The notes: generated by a model from the letters alone, not told the origin. DNA of 64,000 nucleotides from CAVYBY01 sp963766935 (GCA_963766935.1 CAVYBY010000003.1:434001-498000); one strand, 5' to 3'; numbered from the stretch's first letter, positions 24,088 through 33,310 are shown. Program-made: numbers and translations.

Positions 24088-24974
24088 GCCTGAGCCACCC
24101 CCATCCGCGCGAGGTACGCGTCCCATCGCTCGCCGGTCAGCCGCTCGTAGGCCTCGCGGTAGCGGCCGGCGGTTCGCTCCACCACGTCGGCGGGAAGCTC
24201 CGGGGCCGGTGGCAGACGGTCCCACCCGCTGCCGTCGAGCCAGTCGCGCACGTACTGCTTGTCGTAGCTCGGCTGCGGCCCGCCGGGGACGTACCGGTCG
24301 GCCGGCCAGAACCGGCTGGAATCGGGCGTTCCCACCTCGTCGACGAGCAGCAGCTCGCCGCCGGCGAACCCGAACTCGAACTTCGTGTCCGCGACGATGA
24401 TCCCGCACGCCTGCGCGACCTCGGCCATCCGCTCGTAGATCCCGACCGTCAGCTCGCGCAGTCGCTCGTAGAGGCCCCGGCCGACGAGGTCGGCGGCCTC
24501 CTCCGGGGTGAGCGGCAGGTCGTGCCCCTCGGTCGCCTTGGTCGTCGGCGTAAAGACCGGCTCGGGCAGCCGATCCGACTCGACGAGCCCGGCCGGCAGC
24601 GGGACGCCGCAGACGCTCCCGGACTCGCGGTACTGCGCCCAGCCCGAACCGGACAGATAGCCGCGGGCCACGCACTCGAGCGGGACGACGTCGGCGCGGC
24701 GGACCAGCATCGCCCTCCCCGCAAGCGACGGATCGTCGTCGAACGGAGAAGGGAACCGGTCCCGGTCGGCGGTGAGCAGATGGTTGGAAACGAGGTCCGC
24801 GGTCTGCTCGAACCAGAACAGCGAGAGGCCCGTCAGCACGCGGCCCTTGTCGGGAACGGCGTTCGGCAGCACGGAGTCGAACGCGCTGATGCGATCCGTG
24901 GCAACCAGCAGCAGCTCGGTCTCGCCCGCCTCGAAGACGTCGCGGACCTTGCCCCGCGCGTGGAGCCGTCCCAC
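24084..24974 (-). CDS. purC: Phosphoribosylaminoimidazole-succinocarboxamide synthase
   Basis: SAICAR synthetase joins aspartate to CAIR with ATP. The 296-residue enzyme shows GKVRDVFEAGETELLLVATDRISAFDSVLPN near 8-38, PLECVARGYLSGSGW near 98-112, EGHDLPLTPEEA and the IIVADTKFEFGF...LLLVDEVGTPDSSRFW catalytic block. GTG 24974 shares one base with the purB TAG. Confidence 0.95.
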   Translation of the reverse strand: MGRLHARGKVRDVFEAGETELLLVATDRISAFDSVLPNAVPDKGRVLTGLSLFWFEQTADLVSNHLLTADRDRFPSPFDDDPSLAGRAMLVRRADVVPLECVARGYLSGSGWAQYRESGSVCGVPLPAGLVESDRLPEPVFTPTTKATEGHDLPLTPEEAADLVGRGLYERLRELTVGIYERMAEVAQACGIIVADTKFEFGFAGGELLLVDEVGTPDSSRFWPADRYVPGGPQPSYDKQYVRDWLDGSGWDRLPPAPELPADVVERTAGRYREAYERLTGERWDAYLARMGVAQA

Positions 24975-26278
24975 TACCCCTCCACCGGCAGCTTGCTCAG
25001 GCGCTCGAAGACGACGCCGAGGCTCGCGAGCGCGACCGACGGATCGAACAGGGCATCCTGGCGGTCCGGCGCCAGCCGCCGGTTGACCTCGGGCTCGACG
25101 GCGACCAGCGCCCGGAAGTCCCCGCCGTCCCACGCGGCCGCGGCCGCGCGCTGGACGATCCGGTACGCCTCGTCGCGCGGGAGCCCCGATTCGACAAGCG
25201 CGAGCAGCACCGACTGACTGAACGCGAGCCCGCCCCCCGCCATGAGGTTGGCCCGCATCCGCTCGGGGAAGACCTGCAAACCGTCGAGCACCCACGTCAG
25301 GTCCCGCAGCATGAAGGCGAGCAGGCCGGTCGCATCCGGGAAGACGACGCGCTCGGCCGAGGAGTGCGAGATGTCTCGCTCGTGCCAGAGCGCGACGTTC
25401 TCGAGCGCCGTCAGGGCGTGGCCTCGGATCACTCTGGCCAGCCCGCTCACCCGCTCGGAGACGACCGGGTTCCGCTTGTGGGGCATCGCCGACGAACCCT
25501 TCTGATGCTCGCCGAACGGCTCCTGGACCTCGCGCACCTCGGTCCGGGCCAGATGGCGGATCTCGGTCGCGATGTCGTCGAGCGTCGACGCGGCGATCGC
25601 CAGCGTGGTCATGTACTCGGCGTGCCGGTCGCGCTGGACGATCTGCGTGCTGGCCTCGGCCGGGCGCAGACCCAGACGCGTGCAGACGACCTCCTCGACG
25701 CGGGGGTCGACCGTCGCGTACGAGCCGACCACGCCGCTCATCGCGCCGACGCTGACGGCCTCGCGGGCCCGCCGCAGGCGCTCACGGTCCCGGTCGAGCT
25801 GGAACGCCCAGACCGCGAATTTGTGTCCGAAGGCCGTCGGCTCCGCATGCATGCCGTGGGAGCGCCCGATCACCGGGGCGTCGCGGAACTCGAACGCACG
25901 GCGCTTCACGACGGCGAGCAGATGCTCGAGATCCTCCAGGAGCACGTCGGCCGCGGCCCGAAGCTGAAGGGCGAAGGCCGTGTCGAGGATGTCCGAGGAC
26001 GTCAGCCCGAAGTGGATCCAGCGGCCCTGCGGCCCGATCGAGGCGGCCACGACGTCGACGAAGGCCGCCAGGTCGTGCCGCGTCAGGCGCTCGCGCTCGC
26101 GAACGGCGTCGGGCGTGAAGGATGCGAGCTCGCGGCATGCGCGCGCGTCCTCCGCCGGGATCCGGCCGAGCTCGGACCATGCTTCGACCGCGAGCAGCTC
26201 GATCTCGAGCCAGAACGACCACCGCGACTCGTCCGACCAGATCAGCGAGATCTCGGGGGCGTCGTAGCGGGGGATCAC
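24974..26278 (-). CDS. purB: Adenylosuccinate lyase
   Basis: Cleaves fumarate from SAICAR and from adenylosuccinate, so it acts twice in AMP synthesis. The 434-residue sequence has the fumarase/aspartase signature GSSAMPHKRNP at 261-271, the catalytic His141 in GRSHGMHAEPT, and HFGLTSSDILDTAFALQL near 89-106. The GTG start lies 16 bases after purE. Confidence 0.96.
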   Translation of the reverse strand: MIPRYDAPEISLIWSDESRWSFWLEIELLAVEAWSELGRIPAEDARACRELASFTPDAVRERERLTRHDLAAFVDVVAASIGPQGRWIHFGLTSSDILDTAFALQLRAAADVLLEDLEHLLAVVKRRAFEFRDAPVIGRSHGMHAEPTAFGHKFAVWAFQLDRDRERLRRAREAVSVGAMSGVVGSYATVDPRVEEVVCTRLGLRPAEASTQIVQRDRHAEYMTTLAIAASTLDDIATEIRHLARTEVREVQEPFGEHQKGSSAMPHKRNPVVSERVSGLARVIRGHALTALENVALWHERDISHSSAERVVFPDATGLLAFMLRDLTWVLDGLQVFPERMRANLMAGGGLAFSQSVLLALVESGLPRDEAYRIVQRAAAAAWDGGDFRALVAVEPEVNRRLAPDRQDALFDPSVALASLGVVFERLSKLPVEG

Positions 26279-26294
26279 GACCGGCGCGGCCCCG

Positions 26295-26771
26295 TCACAG
26301 CTTCAGGCCCTCGGCGAGGTCGTCCTTGAACTGCCAGAGCTTCGCGCGCACATCCTCGTCGCCCGCACCGACGATCTGGGTCGCGAGCACCGCGGCGTTC
26401 ACCGCCGCGTCCACGCCGACCGTGGCGATCGGCACGCCCGTCGGCATCTGGGCGGTGATCGCGAGCGCCTCGGTGCCCACCATCTGGGGCGCCGACGAGA
26501 TCGGCACGCCGATGACCGGCAGGATCGTGCGGGCGGCGACCGCGGCGGCCAGGTGCCCCGAGATGCCCGTCGAGCAGATGACCACCTTCACGCCGCGATC
26601 GAACGCGGTGCGCGCGTACTCGTCGACGAGATCCGGGTTCCGCGAGGACGACATGATCCGGACCTCGTGCGTGATCCCGAACTTCTCCAGGATCAGGCCG
26701 GCCTGCCGCATGATCGGCAGTTCCGCGGGCGAGGCCGCCAGCACGCCCACCTGCGGCGCAGCCTCGATCAT
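26295..26771 (-). CDS. purE: PurE-family protein (AIR carboxylase / NCAIR mutase fold) with atypical active site
   Basis: A 158-residue protein with the overall PurE pattern (strand-helix repeats, PVIGVPISSAPQMVGTEALAITAQMPTGVPIATVGVDAAVNAAVLATQIV). Position in the pur operon implies the AIR-to-CAIR step. However, the phosphate/substrate loop GSxSDW reads ASPAEL here, and the SAHRTPD motif that carries the essential catalytic His reads SSSRNPD; only the HL of the third motif remains. Either this is a diverged enzyme with rearranged catalysis or a non-catalytic relative, with the true step encoded elsewhere. No purK is present in the window. ATG 26771 overlaps the purD stop (ATGA). Confidence 0.8.
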   Translation of the reverse strand: MIEAAPQVGVLAASPAELPIMRQAGLILEKFGITHEVRIMSSSRNPDLVDEYARTAFDRGVKVVICSTGISGHLAAAVAARTILPVIGVPISSAPQMVGTEALAITAQMPTGVPIATVGVDAAVNAAVLATQIVGAGDEDVRAKLWQFKDDLAEGLKL

Positions 26772-28048
26772 TGAGCGTCCCTCCCCGCCGCGACCGCGGC
26801 GATATCCCGGCGGTACACCATTCCGTCGAACCGAACGTGCGATACCGCGCCGTAGGCGCGTGACCGGGCGTCGGCGACATCGGCCCCGAGCGCGCTCACC
26901 GCGAGCACTCGCCCACCGGCCGTGACCACGCTATCACCGGCCTGCGCCGTCCCGGCGTGGAACACCGCGACGCCGGGGAGCTCCGCCGCACGGTCCAGCC
27001 CCTCGATCGGCACCCCGGTCTCGACGGTTCCCGGGTAGCCCCGCGAGGCGAGCACGACGGCGACCGAGGCCTCGTCCGTCCAGTCGACCTTGGCCCCGGC
27101 CAGATGCCCGTGCGCCGTCGCCTCCAGAAGATCGAGCAGGTCGGTCCGCAGGCGCGGCAGCAGGGCCTGGGTCTCGGGGTCTCCGAAGCGGCAGTTGAAC
27201 TCGAGGACCGCCGGGCCATCGGCCGTCAGCATGAGCCCGGCGAACAGGACGCCGCGGTACGGCACCCCCTCGGCGGCCAGCGCGGCGGCGGCCGGGCGCA
27301 TCACGTCGTCCCAGATCTGCCGGTCCGCGGACTCCTCCAGCCACGGCAGCGGCGAGTACGCGCCCATGCCGCCGGTGTTCGGACCCGTGTCGCCGTCGCC
27401 CACCCGCTTGAAGTCCTGGCCGAGCCCGAGCGGCACGACCGTTTCGCCGTCGACGAGCGCGAAGGCCGAGACCTCCGGACCCTCGAGCAGCTCTTCGACG
27501 ACGACGCGGCGCCCCGCCTCGCCGAAGACGCCGTCGACCAGCGCGGCGTGGATCGCCGACGCCGACGTCTCGCGATCGGTCGCGACGACGACCCCTTTGC
27601 CGGCCGCGAGCCCGTCCGCCTTCACGACGGCCCGCCCGCCGAGCTCGTCGAACATCGCCATCGCGGGCCCAACCTCCGCGAAGACCCCGCCGCGGGCGGT
27701 GCGGATGCCGTGGCGAGCCATGAGCGCCTTCGCCCAGCCCTTCGAGCCTTCGACCCGCGCCCCCGCCCGCGCCGGTCCGAACGCCGCGCGGCCGCGGGCC
27801 GCCAGCGCGTCGACGACGCCGGCCACGAGCGGAATCTCGGGGCCGACGACGGTAAGGTCCGCGTCCTCGCGGTCGGCCAGGGACGCGATCGCGCCCGCAT
27901 CGGCGACGTCGACGGGGACGCACACCGCCGCCGACGCGATCCCGGCGTTGCCCGGCGCGGCGATGAGGCGTTCGACCCGGGGGCTCCTGGCCAGGTGACG
28001 GACGATCGCGTGCTCGCGGCCGCCGCCCCCGACGACGAGGATCTTCAT
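26768..28048 (-). CDS. purD: Phosphoribosylamine--glycine ligase
   Basis: Step 2 of purine synthesis: ATP-dependent joining of glycine to phosphoribosylamine. The 426-residue ATP-grasp protein starts MKILVVGGGGREHAIVRHLARSP and has GSKGWAKALMARHGIRTA, the ATP-binding AVVKADGLAAGKGVVVA near 132-148, the GARS signature RFGDPETQ near 285 and DGDTGPNTGGMGAYSP near 220. The longer open frame upstream is antisense noise inside purA. Its ATG overlaps the purA stop (ATGA). Confidence 0.95.
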   Translation of the reverse strand: MKILVVGGGGREHAIVRHLARSPRVERLIAAPGNAGIASAAVCVPVDVADAGAIASLADREDADLTVVGPEIPLVAGVVDALAARGRAAFGPARAGARVEGSKGWAKALMARHGIRTARGGVFAEVGPAMAMFDELGGRAVVKADGLAAGKGVVVATDRETSASAIHAALVDGVFGEAGRRVVVEELLEGPEVSAFALVDGETVVPLGLGQDFKRVGDGDTGPNTGGMGAYSPLPWLEESADRQIWDDVMRPAAAALAAEGVPYRGVLFAGLMLTADGPAVLEFNCRFGDPETQALLPRLRTDLLDLLEATAHGHLAGAKVDWTDEASVAVVLASRGYPGTVETGVPIEGLDRAAELPGVAVFHAGTAQAGDSVVTAGGRVLAVSALGADVADARSRAYGAVSHVRFDGMVYRRDIAAVAAGRDAQ

Positions 28049-29319
28049 CCGACCGGCAGGCTCTGCTCGCGCGCCGGTCCGACGGAGACCACCGACACCG
28101 GCACCCCGACCAGCTCTTCCATGCGGCGGACGTACTCGCGCGCCGCCTTCGGAAGGTCCTCGAACGACTTCGCCTCGTCGATCTCCTCGTGCCACCCGTC
28201 GAGACGCTCGTAGATCGGCTCGGCGCGGTGAAACAGCGACTGGTGCGGCGGGAAGTCGGCGAACTCCTGCCCCTCGACCCGGTACCCGCGGCAGATCTGG
28301 AGGCTCTCGAAACCGGAGAGCACGTCGAGCTTCGTGACGAAGAGCTCGGTCAGGCCGTTCAGACGGGCGGCGTAGCGGGCGATCGCGGCGTCGAACCAGC
28401 CGCACCGGCGTTTGCGGCCGGTGACGGTGCCGAACTCGTTGCCGCGGACCCCGAGCCGGTCGCCGACGTCGCCCAGCTGCTCGGTGGGAAACGGCCCCGC
28501 GCCGACCCGGGTCACGTACGCCTTCACGATGCCGACGACACGGTCGACCCACTTCGGCCCGATCCCGGCGGAAGCGAGCGCATACCCGGCGACCGGGTTG
28601 GAGGAGGTCACGAACGGGTAGGTGCCGTGGTCGAGGTCGAGCAGCGTCCCCTGCGCGCCTTCGAGCATCACGTGCTTGCCCGCCTCGAGCTGATCGTGGA
28701 TCAGCGAGGACGTGTCGGTGACGATCGGATGGAGCCGCTCGGCGAGGTCCATGTACTCATCGACGATCGCATCGCCGTCCAGCGGCAGCCGGCCGTAGAT
28801 CTTCGTCAGGATCGCGTTCTTCTCGCGAAGCACGACGTCGAGCTTCTCGCGGAAGATCTTCCGGTCGAACAGGTCCTGCACCCGCAGACCGACGCGCGCG
28901 GCCTTGTCCGCATACGCGGGACCGATCCCGCGCTTGGTCGTCCCCAGGGCGTTCTTGCCCAGGAACCGCTGCGTCACCTTCTCGAGCTCCAGGTGATACG
29001 GCATGATCAGGTGGCAGTTGCCGCTGAGGCGAAGCCGGGAGACGTCGACCCCGGCCGCGGCGACCTCCTCCATCTCGCGCAGCAGGTGACGCGGGTCGAC
29101 CACGACGCCGTCGGCGATCACCGAGGTGATGTGGTCGTAGAGGATTCCCGAGGGGATCAGCTGGAGCTTCAGCAGTCGTCCCTCGGCCACGACCGTGTGG
29201 CCGGCGTTGTTTCCGCCCTGGTACCGGACGACGAGATCCATCCGATCCGCGAGGTAGTCGACCGCCTTGCCCTTGCCCTCGTCCCCCCATTGGGTCCCGA
29301 GCACGATTGCGGCCGGCAT
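28045..29319 (-). CDS. purA: Adenylosuccinate synthetase
   Basis: GTP-dependent conversion of IMP to adenylosuccinate. The 424-residue protein has the N-terminal GTP motif LGTQWGDEGKGKAVDYLA at 7-24, the QGGNNAGHTVV signature near 34-44, GTTKRGIGPAYADKA near 127 and the C-terminal KLDVLSGFESLQIC. It is the first gene of the eight-gene pur operon, with a promoter hexamer 9 bases before ATG. Confidence 0.96.
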   Translation of the reverse strand: MPAAIVLGTQWGDEGKGKAVDYLADRMDLVVRYQGGNNAGHTVVAEGRLLKLQLIPSGILYDHITSVIADGVVVDPRHLLREMEEVAAAGVDVSRLRLSGNCHLIMPYHLELEKVTQRFLGKNALGTTKRGIGPAYADKAARVGLRVQDLFDRKIFREKLDVVLREKNAILTKIYGRLPLDGDAIVDEYMDLAERLHPIVTDTSSLIHDQLEAGKHVMLEGAQGTLLDLDHGTYPFVTSSNPVAGYALASAGIGPKWVDRVVGIVKAYVTRVGAGPFPTEQLGDVGDRLGVRGNEFGTVTGRKRRCGWFDAAIARYAARLNGLTELFVTKLDVLSGFESLQICRGYRVEGQEFADFPPHQSLFHRAEPIYERLDGWHEEIDEAKSFEDLPKAAREYVRRMEELVGVPVSVVSVGPAREQSLPVG

Positions 29320-29328
29320 GGCGCCCCA

Positions 29329-29334
29329 AGTGTA
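29329..29334 (-). promoter_or_regulatory. -10 element of the purA-L operon
   Basis: TACACT on the minus strand, 9 bases from the purA ATG. There is no room for a riboswitch or PurR-type leader inside the transcript, so any control of the operon should act on initiation. Confidence 0.5.
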
Positions 29335-29353
29335 TCGGCGGCGGCCGGGCCCG

Positions 29354-29767
29354 TTACCGCACCAGCAGCACGGAGCAGTGAGCCTGGGCGACGACCTTGT
29401 TGGCCACGCCCCCGAGCAGGAGCGAGCGCCACTCGGACATGCCGCGCGTCCCCAGCACGATCAGCTCGACGCCGGCCTTCTCGGCCGCGCCGGTGATCTC
29501 GTCGGGCGTGGCGCCCGGCGTCACCCGGCGGACCTCGCCGGTCGCCTCCACGCCCTTGGCACGCAGGAGCTCGACCGCCTCCTCGACGATCGACGCGGAA
29601 TCCTGTTCGGGACCCAGGTCGACGTCGCTCCCCTCGTAGCGCTCGAACTCCCGGACGTGCAGCACGGTGACCGACGCGCCGTAGCGCTTCGCGAGATCCG
29701 CGGCGACGGGCAGCGTCTTGCTGCTGTGGGGGGAACCGTCGACGGCGACGAGGATGCGCTCGAACAT
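29354..29767 (-). CDS. Universal stress protein (UspA family)
   Basis: A 137-residue cytosolic USP domain: MFERILVAVDGSPHSSKTLPVAADLAKRYGASVTVLHV and the ATP-binding signature GTRGMSEWRSLLLGGVANKVVAQAHCSVLLV (G-2x-G-9x-G-S/T type, with A near the final position). Members bind ATP and rise under stress. ATG 29767 is preferred over the in-frame ATG four codons upstream because family proteins begin with this strand. It lies 34 bases upstream of purA on the same strand, but purA has its own hexamer. Confidence 0.88.
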   Translation of the reverse strand: MFERILVAVDGSPHSSKTLPVAADLAKRYGASVTVLHVREFERYEGSDVDLGPEQDSASIVEEAVELLRAKGVEATGEVRRVTPGATPDEITGAAEKAGVELIVLGTRGMSEWRSLLLGGVANKVVAQAHCSVLLVR

Positions 29768-29935
29768 GGCCCACAGCATGGCGCATCCGGAGCCGAGTCG
29801 TCCCGTCCGGCGTCGGCACTAGACCGAAGGGCCCCCCGGGCCCCGTCGGTGGCCCGATAGACGTCGGCCACCGGGGTTGTTAGCGTCAACCAGTCGCCCG
29901 ACGGACCCACCGACCGGATCGAGCCTGGTACCCCC

Positions 29936-30982
29936 GTGCATCTGGATGTCTACGTTTCGCTCGCAGCACTGATCGTCGGCTTTACGGTCGGCCTGACCGG
30001 CATGGGCGGCGGGGCGCTCATGACGCCGCTGCTCGTCATCTTGTTCCACGTGCAGCCGCTGGCCGCGGTCTCGAGCGACCTGGTCGCCGCCATGGCCATG
30101 AAACCCGTCGGCAGCGGCGTGCACATCCGGCGCCGCACCGTTCGCTGGGAGCTCGTTCGGTGGCTGGTGATCGGCTCGATCCCGATGGCGTTCGCGGGGG
30201 TCTTCCTGGTGCGGGCGCTGGGCAACGGAGAACGCGTCGAGAACCTGATCGAGGTGATGCTCGGTTCGACGCTGATGCTCGCGTCCGGCGCCATGGTCGT
30301 GAAGGCATGGCTCCAGGGGCGGCGGACGGCGCGCGAACGCCGCGGGGGGATCGTTCCGGGAGCCGAGCCGGCCGTCCTGAAGGTGAAGATCCCGGTCACG
30401 ATCCTGGTCGGGGCCGTCGGCGGTCTGCTCGTGGGGCTCACGTCCGTCGGCTCGGGCTCGATCATCATCGTGTGCCTGATGCTCGTGTACCCGAGGCTTC
30501 GGGGAGCGGAGCTGGTCGGGACGGACCTCGTGCAGGCGGTGCCGCTCGTCACCTCGGCGGCCATCGCCCACATCCTGTTCGGGGACTTCCGGCTGGGGCT
30601 GACCGCGTCGGTCCTGCTGGGATCGATCCCGGGCGTGTACATCGGGGCGCGGCTCTCGTCCAAGGCGCCCGACGGGATCATCCGCCCGGCGCTCGTCTAC
30701 GTCCTGCTCGCGTCGGGGCTCAAGCTGCTGGGGCTCTCGACCCCGATGCTCGGTCTGGTGCTTGCCGCCTTCGCGCTCGTTGCGCTGCCGGTCTGGGGCG
30801 CCGTCGACGCGCTCGGCCACCCGGCCGCCCAGTGGGATGCCGCCGGTCTCAGCCGCCGGAACTGGGTACGCATGCAGGCGCTCGGCGCCCCGTTCGTATT
30901 CGGCTTTCCCGCCGCGATCGCGTACTTCGCGCGCGCGCGACCCGCGCTCGAAGCCATCCCCATGAAGTCCTTCGCTCCCTGA
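29936..30982 (+). CDS. TauE/SafE family sulfite/organic anion permease
   Basis: A 348-residue integral membrane protein of the TauE/SafE (DUF81) family, proposed exporters of sulfite or sulfonates. About eight membrane segments are visible: residues 6-30 with the GLTGMGGGALMTPLL motif, about 75-95, 100-120, then a second repeat with GLLVGLTSVGSGSIII near 160-180 and further segments to 290. The GTG start gives MHLDVYVSLAALIVGF. It diverges from the UspA gene, with a TAGCGT hexamer at 29881. The substrate is unknown. Confidence 0.82.
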   Translation: MHLDVYVSLAALIVGFTVGLTGMGGGALMTPLLVILFHVQPLAAVSSDLVAAMAMKPVGSGVHIRRRTVRWELVRWLVIGSIPMAFAGVFLVRALGNGERVENLIEVMLGSTLMLASGAMVVKAWLQGRRTARERRGGIVPGAEPAVLKVKIPVTILVGAVGGLLVGLTSVGSGSIIIVCLMLVYPRLRGAELVGTDLVQAVPLVTSAAIAHILFGDFRLGLTASVLLGSIPGVYIGARLSSKAPDGIIRPALVYVLLASGLKLLGLSTPMLGLVLAAFALVALPVWGAVDALGHPAAQWDAAGLSRRNWVRMQALGAPFVFGFPAAIAYFARARPALEAIPMKSFAP

Positions 30983-30988
30983 GCTGCG

Positions 30989-31633
30989 TCAGCGTTCGAA
31001 CGGATTCACCGGAGTGAGCAGCTCGACCCGCTGCGGCGCCGCGGCCGCCTTGAACCGCTCGCCGTCGCTCTGGGTTCCGACGACGAACCCGTAGTGCATC
31101 GGCACGGCCACCTGCGGCGCGATCGCGGTGGCGAGGGAGGCGGCCTCCTCGGCGTCCATCGTGTACGGGTCGCCCCCGATGGGCAGAAAGGCGACCTCGG
31201 CGCGGACTCCGTCCAGCTCCGGCAGATGGTCGGTGTCGCCGGCGTGGTAGTAGGCGTTGCCGCCCAGCTCCAGGACGTATCCGACCCAGCCGTTCTCCCT
31301 GGGATGGGCCTCCAGGCGGTGCTCGACGATGTTGTACGCGGGGACGGTCGTGAACCGGACCCCGCCGACCTCATGGGTCTCTCCCGGCGCGACCGCGGTC
31401 ACGTCGCCCGACAGCTCGGCCGCGACGTCGCGCGGCGCAACGAGCTTGGTGCCGCTCGATTGCAGACGCTCGATCTCGATCGGCTGGAAGTGGTCGTCGT
31501 GCGCGTGCGTGATGAACACGACGTCGGCAGGCGGGGCGTCCTCGCCGGTCCCCCACGGGTCGATGTAGACGGTCAGCTCGCCGTCCGTCCAGCGAAGCGC
31601 CGACTGCCGGTACCACGTGACCCCGTCCAGCAT
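30989..31633 (-). CDS. Metallo-beta-lactamase fold hydrolase
   Basis: A 214-residue metal-dependent hydrolase of the UPF0173-like group. The metal motif is THAHDDHFQP near residues 43-52, followed by YYHAGDTDHLPEL near 129 and PMHYGF near 180. These residues supply His and Asp ligands for two metals. Substrate is unknown. A strong AAGGAGGA site 5 bases before ATG 31633 sets the start and contrasts with the leaderless neighbours. It is convergent with the TauE/SafE gene. Confidence 0.8.
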   Translation of the reverse strand: MLDGVTWYRQSALRWTDGELTVYIDPWGTGEDAPPADVVFITHAHDDHFQPIEIERLQSSGTKLVAPRDVAAELSGDVTAVAPGETHEVGGVRFTTVPAYNIVEHRLEAHPRENGWVGYVLELGGNAYYHAGDTDHLPELDGVRAEVAFLPIGGDPYTMDAEEAASLATAIAPQVAVPMHYGFVVGTQSDGERFKAAAAPQRVELLTPVNPFER

Positions 31634-31663
31634 CGTTCCTCCTTCGGTCCGGTCCCCACCCGA

Positions 31664-31669
31664 TAGTCT
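31664..31669 (+). promoter_or_regulatory. -10 element of the secreted propeller-like protein gene
   Basis: TAGTCT, 9 bases before ATG 31679; it diverges from the metallo-hydrolase gene. Confidence 0.4.
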
Positions 31670-31678
31670 GGCACGCCT

Positions 31679-32611
31679 ATGTCCAAACCCATGCGACGAC
31701 TCATCGGAACGGTTGCGACGGCGATCCTGGTCCTCGGAATCGCCGCTCCGGCCCGCGCCGCGATCAGGAAGGTCAGGGACACCCCGGTCCGCGAGTACGG
31801 CTTCGTGGTCGACAACGACAGCACGAAGACCGTCCGGGCGTGGAGCGCCGACACGGTCCAGCACCCGAACCGCTATGCGCTGTGGGTGAAGGTCGGCGCC
31901 GCAGCGCCCAGGCAGATCAACGGCAACGGGTCCTGGGCCGACGTCGGTGGCATCGACCTCGGCAACGCACACGGTGACCTGGTCAGCTACGACCTCTGGC
32001 TGCCTCACCGGGGCAACTACGACGTGCACCTGTACGACGTGACGACCGGGCGGGCGGTGAACCTCGCCAACGCCGTCAACACGCTCCAGAACGAGTTCCA
32101 CCCGACCATCTCGGGCGAGTGGCTGCTGTTCGCGCGGGGATCCGGCGCCGCACGCCGGGTCGTGCTCTACAAGCTCGACGGCAGCGACACGCGCACCCTG
32201 TTCACGGCCGCTCCGCACAACTTCGTGCAGGCGGATCAGGTGAACGGGAACTACGCCGTCTACACCGAGTGCGACGCCACCCAGTGCAACGTGCATCGGT
32301 ACACGATCGACACCCCAGGCCCGACAGACGTCACACTCCCGAACGCGGGGCGCGCCGCCTACTACGCCAGCGTGACCACGGACGGCACCGTCTACTACGT
32401 GATCGGCCACCCGACGAGATGCGGGATCGGCACCACCCTGCGCAGGTGGACGGGCGGCTCGGCCCGGAGCATCGCGCGCTTGCCCAACGGACAGGACGTC
32501 ACGCAGTCGATGTGGGCCTACGAACGCCCGGCCGGCGGCGTCACGGTGTACTTCTCGCGCGTCGTCTGCGGCGGAGCGTTCCGAAGCGGGATCTACAGCA
32601 CTCCCGGCTGA
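31679..32611 (+). CDS. Secreted protein with beta-propeller-like repeats, function unknown
   Basis: A 310-residue exported protein. A signal peptide (MSKPMRRLIGTVATAILVLGIAAPARA) is followed by repeated strand-rich blocks: VSYDLWLPHRGNYDVHLYDVTTGRAVNLA, ISGEWLLFARGSGAARRVVLYKLDGSDTRTLF and NGNYAVYTECDATQCNVHRYTIDT. Each has the look of a TolB/WD-like propeller blade (D-x-x-T/G-x-x-x-x-L). No catalytic residues are recognisable. Four cysteines in the second half could form disulfides. It may be a surface binding protein. ATG 31691 is an alternative start. Confidence 0.6.
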   Translation: MSKPMRRLIGTVATAILVLGIAAPARAAIRKVRDTPVREYGFVVDNDSTKTVRAWSADTVQHPNRYALWVKVGAAAPRQINGNGSWADVGGIDLGNAHGDLVSYDLWLPHRGNYDVHLYDVTTGRAVNLANAVNTLQNEFHPTISGEWLLFARGSGAARRVVLYKLDGSDTRTLFTAAPHNFVQADQVNGNYAVYTECDATQCNVHRYTIDTPGPTDVTLPNAGRAAYYASVTTDGTVYYVIGHPTRCGIGTTLRRWTGGSARSIARLPNGQDVTQSMWAYERPAGGVTVYFSRVVCGGAFRSGIYSTPG

Positions 32612-32626
32612 GCCGGGCGTCCGGGT

Positions 32627-33310
32627 CTAGGTGGACTCGGGCGGCGGCGGAGGCGGCGGAGGGGTGCCCGCGGCGGGCGGCTCGGACGTGGGTGGCGCGG
32701 GCGCTGCCACGGCGCCCTCGCCGAACGAAACGGCCGGGCCCGAGCCCGCGAAGTCGACGTGCGGCACCCCGGCGTCCCCTCGCATCGACTCCTCGACCTG
32801 GAAGAACTGCTCTTCCTTGAAGCCGAAGTTTCCCGCGATGAGCCGGGACGGGAACGACTGGATCCGCCGGTTGTAGTCCTGCACGTTCGCGTTGTAGAAG
32901 CGGCGCGCGGTCTGGAGCCGGTCCTCGGTGTTGGCAAGCTCGGACTGAAGCGCCAGGAAGTTCTGGTTGGCCTTCAGGTCCGGATAGGCCTCGGCGACGG
33001 CCAGCAGCTGGCGGAGGGCGGCGACGAGCGGTCCCTCGGCCGCGGCCTGCTCGGCCGGGGAGCCGGTGGCCGACGTCGCCATCGCGCGGGCCTTCGTGAC
33101 GTTCTCGAAGACCTCCCGCTCGTGGGTGGCGTAGCCCTTGACCGACTCGACCAGGTTCGGGATCAGGTCGTACCGGCGGCGGAGCTCGGTGTCGATGTTC
33201 GCCCACGCGTTGCGGATCTGGGTTCGCTGGGAGACGAAGCGGTTGTAGGAGACGACCCCGCCGAGCAGCACCAGCACGACGATGGCAAGGATGATCCAGA
33301 ACACGATCAC
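32627..33310 (-). CDS. LemA family membrane protein
   Basis: A 227-residue LemA protein. One N-terminal membrane segment (VIVFWIILAIVVLVLLGGVVSYN) is followed by the helical LemA domain: QIRNAWANIDTELRRRYDLIPNLVESVKGYA, FENVTKARA, AYPDLKANQNFLALQSELANTEDRL and YNRRIQSFPS. The tail is a Pro/Gly-rich, probably disordered stretch that ends in eight prolines. Its role is unknown; the family often sits beside membrane proteins such as the one encoded upstream. GTG 33310 has a GGAGGAG site 6 bases before it. Confidence 0.88.
   Translation of the reverse strand: MIVFWIILAIVVLVLLGGVVSYNRFVSQRTQIRNAWANIDTELRRRYDLIPNLVESVKGYATHEREVFENVTKARAMATSATGSPAEQAAAEGPLVAALRQLLAVAEAYPDLKANQNFLALQSELANTEDRLQTARRFYNANVQDYNRRIQSFPSRLIAGNFGFKEEQFFQVEESMRGDAGVPHVDFAGSGPAVSFGEGAVAAPAPPTSEPPAAGTPPPPPPPPEST

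Noticed and set aside
29330..29360. Purine riboswitch upstream of purA
   Set aside because: The promoter hexamer lies 9 bases before the ATG, leaving no room for a leader RNA.
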